A DNA stretch of 13,024 nucleotides from Bacteroidales bacterium (GTDB lineage: Bacteria > Bacteroidota > Bacteroidia > Bacteroidales > VadinHA17), in the NCBI GenBank assembly GCA_012514255.1, contig JAAZAP010000213.1, positions 1 to 13,024 on the forward strand, read 5' to 3'. Numbering within the stretch: position 1 is the first letter of the stretch; every line of letters begins with the position of its first letter. The notes beneath the pieces are model-generated. The model saw only the letters and a program-made list of their open reading frames with translations, was not told the origin of the DNA and ran no database searches. Of this stretch, positions 7,165 to 13,024 are shown piece after piece. A program made the position numbers and the translations under genes.

Positions 7165-8053
7165 TCTTCACCACTGCCCGGCATGTTCAGCAACATGTAT
7201 TGTTGATCTCTTTCGTGCAAGGGATTATCTGGTAAGCGGCAGGGAGTACCTTATCAGGCGTTGCGAGGAATGTGGTATGGGATGGACGGCAGATCCGCCT
7301 CCCGAAGAGGAGTCAGGCGGATGCTATCTCTCCGGGGAGTATATCTCACATACTGACAGGAAGAAGAGTTTATCAGACCACCTGTATCACCTGGCACGCA
7401 ACTATATGCTCGGTCGTAAACACCGGCTGACTACAATTGTAACCGGTAAGCGTTCAGGTACCCTGCTGGATGTCGGAAGCGGCACCGGCTACTATGCTGC
7501 TTTCATGAAAAGGAGAGACTGGCAGGTATCGGGCATTGAACCCAATGACCAGGCCAGGGAGTACTCTGCCTCTCATTTCGGTATCAGTGTGACCACACCG
7601 GACAGGATAAAGGATTTTGCTTCGGGGTCTTTTGACTGTATCACCTTCTGGCATGTGCTTGAACATCTGTATGATCCGGGTCAATGGCTGGATGAGGTGC
7701 AAAGATTGCTGAAAGATGACGGCAGGTGTATTATCGCCCTCCCCAACTTCTCATCGGCCGATGCCGGGTGGTTCGGGAACAGGTGGGCTGCACTGGATGT
7801 GCCACGACACCTGTGGCATTTCACCCCTGAAGCCTTGAAACGGTTCGTTGGTGCACGGGGATTTACCTGCGAAAGGATCGAGCCACTGTCGCTTGACCTG
7901 TTTTATATCTCTTCGCTGAGTTACAGGAACAACGGAAATATGCTGCCACTTGCCAGGGGATTGTTGACCGGCCTTTTCATCGCTCTGCGCAATCTCACTC
8001 GCAAGGAAAAATGCAGCTCACTGGTCTACGTAATATCACAGGAGAACGTCTAG
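7157..8053 (+). CDS. Zinc-ribbon class I SAM-dependent methyltransferase
   Basis: A 298-aa predicted cytoplasmic methyltransferase of the Methyltransf_23-like group. The N-terminus carries two cysteine pairs, CPAC (Cys 7, Cys 10) and CEEC (Cys 36, Cys 39), resembling a small zinc ribbon. The Rossmann-fold core follows: motif I LLDVGSGTGYYAAFM at 103-117, an acidic motif II position in GIEPN at 126-130, FDCITFWHVLEHLYDP at 159-174 and LPNFSSADAGWFG at 195-207. A PRHLWHF segment at 216-222 is common in this family. The substrate is not predictable; many relatives sit in glycan clusters and are thought to modify sugars or glycan ends. The ATG overlaps the YfhO stop by 8 bases, so translation is probably coupled. 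Its TAG stop overlaps the convergent PorP-like gene's stop within CTAG at 8050-8053. Confidence 0.87.
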   Translation: MPDLHHCPACSATCIVDLFRARDYLVSGREYLIRRCEECGMGWTADPPPEEESGGCYLSGEYISHTDRKKSLSDHLYHLARNYMLGRKHRLTTIVTGKRSGTLLDVGSGTGYYAAFMKRRDWQVSGIEPNDQAREYSASHFGISVTTPDRIKDFASGSFDCITFWHVLEHLYDPGQWLDEVQRLLKDDGRCIIALPNFSSADAGWFGNRWAALDVPRHLWHFTPEALKRFVGARGFTCERIEPLSLDLFYISSLSYRNNGNMLPLARGLLTGLFIALRNLTRKEKCSSLVYVISQENV

Positions 8054-9027
8054 TACCGGTCGAGCCAGCGATACTTCCTCGGGGTGTCTCCAAAGCGCAC
8101 AGCCACAATAAACTCATGTGAACCGTAGGTAGACATCTGTATGGCATTAAGGGTAAAGTCAAACGAATAACCAAGGAAGAGCCGGTCTCTCCTGACGCCC
8201 ACATTGGCAATTATGGCGCTGCCTGTTCTGAAGGTTGTACCTATCCATATCTTGTTGTCATAGGACCAGGTCACACCTATATCAGCCTGTGGTCTGAGCT
8301 GTTCTGACATCTTGAGCATCACGGAAGGCTGGATCAGGTTCTTATTGTCAGGCTCAAAGTCGTAATTACCGAAGAGATAATAACTCCTTTGAATTTTAAG
8401 ATCATTGTATGCCTGGCTTCCAGCCTTCACGAAACCTTCCATCAGCTCCTGTGCCGAGAATCCGATGGCAAACTTCCGGTTCAGGAGGTAGGCCCCAAAG
8501 TTGAAATCCGGAACAAAGATGCCTTTCCTGAAGTCAGTATTCAACCATGGCTCATCAGGATTTTCAAACTGTATTTGCCTCTGGTCAATCTTGTAGTGAT
8601 AACCCGTAAAGGCCAGACCCAACGACAGCTGAGTACCGCCGCGAAGCCATAGATGATATGCATAGGAGGTGGAGAAGCCGGTGCGCCGGACGAGACCGTT
8701 AATATCCGAAAAGACTGTTCCACCAAAACCTACACGACCCTCGGTATGGGGCTTGAAGACCTTCTTGTCAAAAAGATTTTCCCTTATTTTATACTTCTGC
8801 TTCAGAATCCTTCCATTGAAGCTCAGGGAGTAAGTCTGCGGTGCACCCTGGTAGCCTGTCCATTGCTGCCTGGTGGTAAGATTCAGGCTGGTATAGCCGT
8901 CGCTGCCGGCAACAGCAGGATTGATGAGATATTTGTTGAACAGGTACTGACTGTAGACAGGTAACTGCTGGGCATCGAGCCCTGCGCCAATAAGCAACGC
9001 GGCTATTATGAACAATCCTTTTTTCAC
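8050..9027 (-). CDS. PorP/SprF family type IX secretion outer-membrane protein
   Basis: Predicted outer-membrane protein that partners T9SS-exported surface proteins with type B sorting domains; SprF is the Flavobacterium johnsoniae member needed for SprB surface display. The GTG at 9027 is preferred: it gives MKKGLFIIAALLIGAGLDA-QQ, a compact signal peptide with likely cleavage after residue 19, and is preceded by AAAGGAG with an 8-base spacer. The alternative ATG at 9054 would place nine extra polar residues before the signal peptide. The mature start (LPVYSQYLFNKYLINPAVAG) and the RQQWTGYQGAPQT segment are family hallmarks, and the rest alternates in the manner of a beta-barrel. From the GTG it is 325 aa. 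It begins 30 bases after the stop of the giant adhesin, its probable client. Confidence 0.9.
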   Translation of the reverse strand: MKKGLFIIAALLIGAGLDAQQLPVYSQYLFNKYLINPAVAGSDGYTSLNLTTRQQWTGYQGAPQTYSLSFNGRILKQKYKIRENLFDKKVFKPHTEGRVGFGGTVFSDINGLVRRTGFSTSYAYHLWLRGGTQLSLGLAFTGYHYKIDQRQIQFENPDEPWLNTDFRKGIFVPDFNFGAYLLNRKFAIGFSAQELMEGFVKAGSQAYNDLKIQRSYYLFGNYDFEPDNKNLIQPSVMLKMSEQLRPQADIGVTWSYDNKIWIGTTFRTGSAIIANVGVRRDRLFLGYSFDFTLNAIQMSTYGSHEFIVAVRFGDTPRKYRWLDRY

Positions 9028-9035
9028 TTTATATG

Positions 9036-9042
9036 CTCCTTT
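9036..9042 (-). promoter_or_regulatory. Strong Shine-Dalgarno site deciding the PorP-like start
   Basis: Minus-strand AAAGGAG sits 8 bases before the GTG at 9027-9025. It lies downstream of the alternative ATG at 9054, which it therefore cannot serve. Shine-Dalgarno sequences are uncommon in Bacteroidota, so such a clear one is informative, although its use is inferred. Confidence 0.6.
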
Positions 9043-9057
9043 GCTTATGTGCATAGC

Positions 9058-12000
9058 CTATCTAATAATGGTCACATGCCCCACAATAGGTCTCTCACCG
9101 TTGTGGAGATCTATTGCATAGTGATATGAATCCATCGGGAGTATCTTTCCGTTCGAAGCACGTCCGTCCCATGGTTCGGGGTAACCACGTTCGGATTTCC
9201 ATACCATCTCACCCCATCTGTTGAGGATTATTACTTCTGCTTCGCTGTAAAATGCTATCCTGGTGATATTCCAATACTCATTTATTCCGTCCCCGTCCGG
9301 AGAGAAGGCGTTTGGAATCCCCACACAGATTTCATTCAATGCATTTAGCTGCAGAGAGTCCGTCACCATGCATCCGTTGAAGTCTCTTGCCTCAACAATG
9401 TAAAGACCCTGTATCAGGCCTGTTGCCTCCTGGGTTGTCTGCCCGTCACTCCAGACGAAGGTGTAAGCACCCTCACCTCCCGTCACACCTGCAAAGATGC
9501 TCCCGTCATTGCTCTCCGGACAGTAGGGAGAGATCATGCTGAAGCTGATCCTGAGAGAGTCAGGCTGTGTCAGCGTGAATGAGGTATCGGTAATGCAGCC
9601 GTTGGCGTCTGTGAGGATAACCTCATGCAATCCTGCAGGCAGGTTGTCTCTCGTTGCACCTGTCTGGCCGTCTGACCAGAGATACCCCGGAGTGCCGGCA
9701 GCATTGACCGCTGTAATAATAACACTTCCTGCTGCAGCTCCGTTACAGTTGATGTTATAACCCCCGCCGTTGCTTGATCCCGTACTGAGTATCATGCTCA
9801 GCTGACCGGGTGATGCAAGGCTGATGTCCTGTGTCATGGTGCATAGGTGATTGTCAGTGACAGTTACAGTATATGTGCCCTCCTGCAATGCATAGACGGA
9901 ATCCGTCGCCGTTGCGCTGAATCCTTCCGGACCGGTCCAGGTATATTCATAAGGAGCAGAACCTGTAAGGGGAGTAATTTTTATCCATCCATCGGCTCTG
10001 CCGAGACAGCTGACACTGTACCCATTGTAATCAGACAGTCGTGCTTCAATAGTAAGCGGTTCAGGCAGTGACAGAACCGTATCTGTAGAAATGGTGCACC
10101 CGTAATCATCCTTGACCGTAACCGTGTAAGTGCCTTCAGTCAGAGAGGAGATGTCCTCCAGTGATGATGTAAATCCGTCAGGACCGGTCCATGAATACGT
10201 GTATGGTGCCTTTCCGCCACTGACGGTAAGGTCAATTGCACCGTCATCGTAAGCAGGAGAATTGAGACAGGTTATGTCTGAGATTACCATCTCCGGGCTG
10301 AGTGGCTCCGGCTGAGTCATCTCTATTGACCTGGTATTGGTACATCCGTTGACATCTGTCAGCAGTAGCTGATAGTGTCCGGCACTGACAGTAAGGTCCT
10401 CCTGGTTGCTTGTCCAGGCCGGATCTTCTATGCTGGTCCAGGCATAGGAATAGGTTCCGGGACCGCTGCCTCCGGTAACGGTGATGTCAATTGTACCATT
10501 ATCACCATGGCATCCGATATTGTATTCCCCGTCAGGTGTCTGTGAAGTGTTAACAGTAATGCTCAACGAGTCCGGCTGATTGAGAGTCCAAGAGTAACTC
10601 TTGTGGCAGAGGCTGGCATCAGTCACTGTCAGATCATATGTTCCTGCCCGCAATCCTGTCAGCGACTCAGTATCTGCAGCAAATCCATCAGGACCGGTCC
10701 ATGAGTAGGTATAGGCGCCTGTTCCGCCGTCAAACTGAAGAGTTATATGGCCGTCAGTACCATCGTAACAAGAGATCTGGTAATTTCCATCAGGGCTCTG
10801 TGAGATATCCTCATCAAGGAGGTCAATGCCGTCAGGTTCGGTCATCACTTCGGTAAAATGGAACTGACATCCGAGTCTGTCAGTGACGGTGAGTGTATAG
10901 GTGCCCGCAGGAATTCCAACCAGCAGGCTGTCCGTATCGCTGCCCGTGATGATTCCGCCGTCTGTGGCGGTCCACTTATAACTATAGGGAGCCCTGGTTG
11001 ATACATATGTGGTATCTGATCCTATCATATACCAGCTTGAGATCTCGCTTACTCTGATTGAGCCATCGTTGTAACCGGAGCATGAGATGTTGTTTTCGGC
11101 ATAGAGTGACTTCTCGAACTCCACCGTAGTAGCCGGGGCATCATACAGAGTCTGACGCAGCTCATCCTTGCAGCCGTTGTCGTCTTCCACGGATAAGAGA
11201 TAATCGCCGGGAAGAAGGTTATCAAGGTTAAAGAAGTGTCCCAGGGTCATTGATCCCTGGTAGACAGTATCAGTATAGTTCCTGATCAGGTAGTAGTAAT
11301 AGGGAGGTGCACCTCCTTCTGTAAGAGCGATGGTCGCCGTGGCATCTCCTGCCCCGGGACATGTAATATAGGGATTGAAGTAGAATGACACTTCAGTGTT
11401 TGGTGCCAGCAGGTTAAGCCATGCAGAACTAACGCAACCAAGGCTGTCAGTGACCGTGGCAGTGTAGACGCCCTGGCTGCACTCTTCTGCAATAAACATG
11501 TTGTACCCGGCATCCTTCCAGTAATCAGGACCAGTCCATGCAACCCACATTGAATCAATGCCACGTGCGTGAAGGATCTCCAGTGCCCCGTTCTGACCTC
11601 CCTCACAGGTTATTGAGTCAATTATCTCGAGCGACTGCAGAGGATGGGCATGCACCTTAACCTCTGAAACAACAGGCGGACCGTAGGGGCAACCCGGGCC
11701 GGAAACCTTGGGAGTGATCCGGAAGAAGACTGACTGCATTGTATCGCTCTCGTTGGTATATGGGAACTGAAGGTGAGTGCCCGGAGCAACACTGTTGAGA
11801 GGATCCCTGATACCGTCAACGACAGTTGTGTCAGCAGATGCTGAAATAGTATAGTTGAATTCGTTTATCCCCGAGCTCATGACCGTGGGTGACAGCAGCA
11901 CAATGTCAGTAGTCTCTCCGTAGCACATGTGCGGTGTATAGTTGACCGGCGTAGCCCGCGGGGTCGGGTTGATCCATACCCTGACCGTATCATTGATGCC

Positions 12001-13024
12001 TGTACATTTCTGGTTCCCGTTGACATCAAGTGTGGCCGGCGAGACAACGTAAGTAACCAGCCGGGCTGTGTCACCGGAATTGGAGAGCGGCTCAGTGATC
12101 AGGTCTTCGAGTGTAAGACCTGTCTGGTCTGTGTAACCGGTTATTTCCGGATAGCTGTTAAGGGCCTCCACATTGAATTCAATGCCCCTATAGGGTACCG
12201 TCTCCGTAGATAGCTGAATATTGACGTTTTCACCGTTGCACAGTTCGTCATCTGTAAGCGTCAGGGCCACCCTTGCGGTTGGTTCCACGTGTATTGCTAT
12301 TATAACCTCAACACCCTCATTACAGGTCGGATCGCCGGGTTTGCCCTGGATGTAGGGTCTGAAGTGATAGATTACCGTCTGGTAGCTGTCGGTGCTGTTA
12401 ATCAGCTGGTCTGATATGTCTGATATCTGTCTCTGTCCGTCTGATAGCGTACCGGGTACACCAGCAGGGTAAGTCACATCCAGGTCATACATCACCTCTC
12501 CTTTTGAGACCACGAGTGAGTCTATTGCAAACTCAACTGTTGATCCGTTGCAGAAGAGGGTATCCGGGACAGTCACTGATATTCGTGGGACAGGCTGGAC
12601 CCAGATGGTCTGATACTGTACAGTTTCATTGCCGCAGTTGTCAGTCAGGGTCCATTTTCTTATAATATAGCCAACAGTATCACAGCTGGGCAGGTTAGTA
12701 AGATCATCAGAAGGAACAGCTTCTATGCCTACTGAACAATTGTCTCTTTCATCTTCGACATCACCAGTAATTGAGGGACTTATATCATATCCACATGTAA
12801 CATCCCTGCAAATAGTTATCTCTGGTGGCGAAGTGAATTCAGGAGCCGTATGATCACCACCGGAGTAAGTTACTGAAGGTACGTTAACGACCAGGTTCCC
12901 GCACTTATCCCTGACAGTATAACTGTAGGTGACACTCCAGGAGCAGTCATCACCCGTAGGGGTGCCACTCTTGGTGACGGTAATAGCTCCTCCGCAGTTG
13001 TCCGTGTACAGTGCTGCTATCTCT
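9058..13024 (-). CDS. Giant modular T9SS-exported adhesin-like protein (5' end off window)
   Basis: The minus-strand frame is open from the right edge to the TAG at 9060-9058, so 1321 residues are visible and the N-terminus lies outside. GTG 12576 is an internal Val, not the start. Order from the visible N-side: cysteine-rich DNCG/DKCGN modules (about 13023-12589), three PKD-like beta modules (about 12576-11641), nine SprB-like repeats (11616-9334), and a gliding-motility-associated C-terminal domain (9330-9061) with IPNAFSPDGDGINEYW, VIILNRWGEMVW, PWDGR and a terminal HVTIIR. That last domain is a type B T9SS sorting signal, so the protein is predicted to be carried to and displayed on the cell surface. 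SprB-like proteins support gliding and adhesion in relatives; here adhesion is the safer guess. Its PorP/SprF-like partner follows by 30 bases. Confidence 0.92.
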   Translation of the reverse strand, partial: EIAALYTDNCGGAITVTKSGTPTGDDCSWSVTYSYTVRDKCGNLVVNVPSVTYSGGDHTAPEFTSPPEITICRDVTCGYDISPSITGDVEDERDNCSVGIEAVPSDDLTNLPSCDTVGYIIRKWTLTDNCGNETVQYQTIWVQPVPRISVTVPDTLFCNGSTVEFAIDSLVVSKGEVMYDLDVTYPAGVPGTLSDGQRQISDISDQLINSTDSYQTVIYHFRPYIQGKPGDPTCNEGVEVIIAIHVEPTARVALTLTDDELCNGENVNIQLSTETVPYRGIEFNVEALNSYPEITGYTDQTGLTLEDLITEPLSNSGDTARLVTYVVSPATLDVNGNQKCTGINDTVRVWINPTPRATPVNYTPHMCYGETTDIVLLSPTVMSSGINEFNYTISASADTTVVDGIRDPLNSVAPGTHLQFPYTNESDTMQSVFFRITPKVSGPGCPYGPPVVSEVKVHAHPLQSLEIIDSITCEGGQNGALEILHARGIDSMWVAWTGPDYWKDAGYNMFIAEECSQGVYTATVTDSLGCVSSAWLNLLAPNTEVSFYFNPYITCPGAGDATATIALTEGGAPPYYYYLIRNYTDTVYQGSMTLGHFFNLDNLLPGDYLLSVEDDNGCKDELRQTLYDAPATTVEFEKSLYAENNISCSGYNDGSIRVSEISSWYMIGSDTTYVSTRAPYSYKWTATDGGIITGSDTDSLLVGIPAGTYTLTVTDRLGCQFHFTEVMTEPDGIDLLDEDISQSPDGNYQISCYDGTDGHITLQFDGGTGAYTYSWTGPDGFAADTESLTGLRAGTYDLTVTDASLCHKSYSWTLNQPDSLSITVNTSQTPDGEYNIGCHGDNGTIDITVTGGSGPGTYSYAWTSIEDPAWTSNQEDLTVSAGHYQLLLTDVNGCTNTRSIEMTQPEPLSPEMVISDITCLNSPAYDDGAIDLTVSGGKAPYTYSWTGPDGFTSSLEDISSLTEGTYTVTVKDDYGCTISTDTVLSLPEPLTIEARLSDYNGYSVSCLGRADGWIKITPLTGSAPYEYTWTGPEGFSATATDSVYALQEGTYTVTVTDNHLCTMTQDISLASPGQLSMILSTGSSNGGGYNINCNGAAAGSVIITAVNAAGTPGYLWSDGQTGATRDNLPAGLHEVILTDANGCITDTSFTLTQPDSLRISFSMISPYCPESNDGSIFAGVTGGEGAYTFVWSDGQTTQEATGLIQGLYIVEARDFNGCMVTDSLQLNALNEICVGIPNAFSPDGDGINEYWNITRIAFYSEAEVIILNRWGEMVWKSERGYPEPWDGRASNGKILPMDSYHYAIDLHNGERPIVGHVTIIR
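9061..9330 (-). other. Type B T9SS sorting domain (gliding motility-associated C-terminal domain)
   Basis: The final 90 residues of the adhesin match the CHU_C-type domain: IPNAFSPDGDGINEYW, then a strand with EVIILNRWGEMVW, a PWDGRASNGKILPMDSYHY segment, and the closing strand GHVTIIR. Such domains direct export by the type IX system and usually depend on a PorP/SprF-like partner, which is present immediately downstream. Confidence 0.92.
9334..11616 (-). repeat. Nine tandem SprB-like protein repeats
   Basis: Nine diverged units of about 65-90 residues each begin with a (I/V)xC strand and close near a (D)xxGC or xxLC turn, usually followed by a xxPDxL-like linker. Approximate unit coordinates: 11616-11398, 11367-11137, 11088-10831, 10776-10567, 10518-10303, 10275-10057, 10014-9802, 9753-9556, 9528-9334. 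Middle-strand motifs include YSWTGPDGF, YTWTGPEGF, YLWSDGQT and FVWSDGQT, then (A/E)GTYxxTVTD. Each unit has exactly one cysteine near its start and one near its end, suggesting one disulfide per module. Confidence 0.88.
11641..12576 (-). repeat. Three tandem PKD-like modules in the adhesin
   Basis: Three units of about 100 residues each share a starting cysteine segment (LFCNGSTVEF, ELCNGENVNI, HMCYGETTDI), a long loop ending in a serine/asparagine-rich turn (INSTDS, LSNSGDT, YTNESDT), a strand with YHFRPYI, TYVVSPA or FFRITPK, a second cysteine segment (DPTCNEG, QKCTGIN, PGCPYGP), and a closing valine-rich strand ending in a proline (HVEPTAR, WINPTPR, VHAHPLQ). Approximate coordinates are 12576-12277, 12276-11959 and 11958-11641. 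They resemble PKD-like stalk domains of Bacteroidota surface proteins. Domain naming is tentative. Confidence 0.7.
12589..13023 (-). repeat. Cysteine-rich DNCG modules (HYR-like), partial
   Basis: My translation of the right edge gives two modules. The first contains TDNCGGAITVT and VRDKCGNLVV and ends near TAPEFTSPPEITI; the second contains CGYDISP, DNCSVGI and WTLTDNCGNETVQYQT and ends near WVQPVP. Repeated acidic-DNCG turns with W/Y-x-x-T strands are common in extracellular Bacteroidota proteins related to HYR modules. The array probably continues off the window. Confidence 0.6.

Noticed and set aside
9334..11616. Regularly spaced repeats suggesting a CRISPR or satellite array.
   Set aside because: The periodicity is at protein level with unit lengths near 75-104 codons and diverged DNA; they are SprB-like coding repeats.
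9058..12576. Taking GTG 12576 as the true start of the adhesin.
   Set aside because: The frame stays open to the right edge with domain-like sequence upstream, and no signal peptide follows this codon.

Overview
The window looks like chromosomal DNA from a Bacteroidota bacterium, most likely an anaerobic or environmental relative of the Bacteroidales/Marinilabiliales. The evidence is: the alpha2-type glycyl-tRNA synthetase used by that phylum; a PorP/SprF-family protein next to a giant surface protein with SprB-like repeats and a gliding-motility-type C-terminal sorting domain, both hallmarks of the type IX secretion system (T9SS); and upstream sequences matching the phylum's TAnnTTTG -7 promoter box. 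I cannot place it to genus from sequence alone. No tRNA, rRNA, CRISPR array, insertion sequence or phage gene is visible. Coding density is very high, and no gene-free stretch exceeds 300 bases.

Layout, left to right. Bases 1-143 are the leader of a rightward unit, with a promoter-like element at 78-109 and a 17-base palindrome at 110-126. Glycyl-tRNA synthetase follows (144-1694), and one base after its stop comes a GT-B glycosyltransferase (1696-2982). A 122-base gap separates this from a leftward polysaccharide flippase (3105-4586), which converges on the glycosyltransferase. The flippase is divergent from a rightward pair: a YfhO-family multi-spanning membrane protein (4702-7164) and an overlapping zinc-ribbon SAM-dependent methyltransferase (7157-8053). 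The divergent spacer carries interleaved promoter-like elements for both directions. The methyltransferase then runs head-on into a leftward T9SS pair: the PorP/SprF-like protein (8050-9027) and, upstream of it on the minus strand, a giant modular adhesin (9058 to beyond 13024) whose N-terminus lies outside the window.

How the genes may work together. Glycosyltransferase, flippase, YfhO protein and methyltransferase are all types used to build and decorate an exported glycan, although they sit in three transcription units and none of their substrates can be read from sequence. The adhesin/PorP pair forms a second surface module: an exported, disulfide-rich repeat protein with a type B T9SS sorting domain, followed 30 bases downstream by the outer-membrane partner such proteins usually need. 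A link between the two modules (for example glycan-mediated anchoring or modification of the adhesin) is speculation based on proximity.

I see no strong candidate for a wholly new system. The points most worth a second look are the palindrome at the glyQS transcription start, the interleaved divergent promoters, corrected starts for the flippase (ATG 4586, not an in-frame TTG) and PorP-like gene (GTG 9027 with a strong ribosome-binding site), the module and linker pattern of the adhesin, and the shared CTAG stop of two convergent genes.
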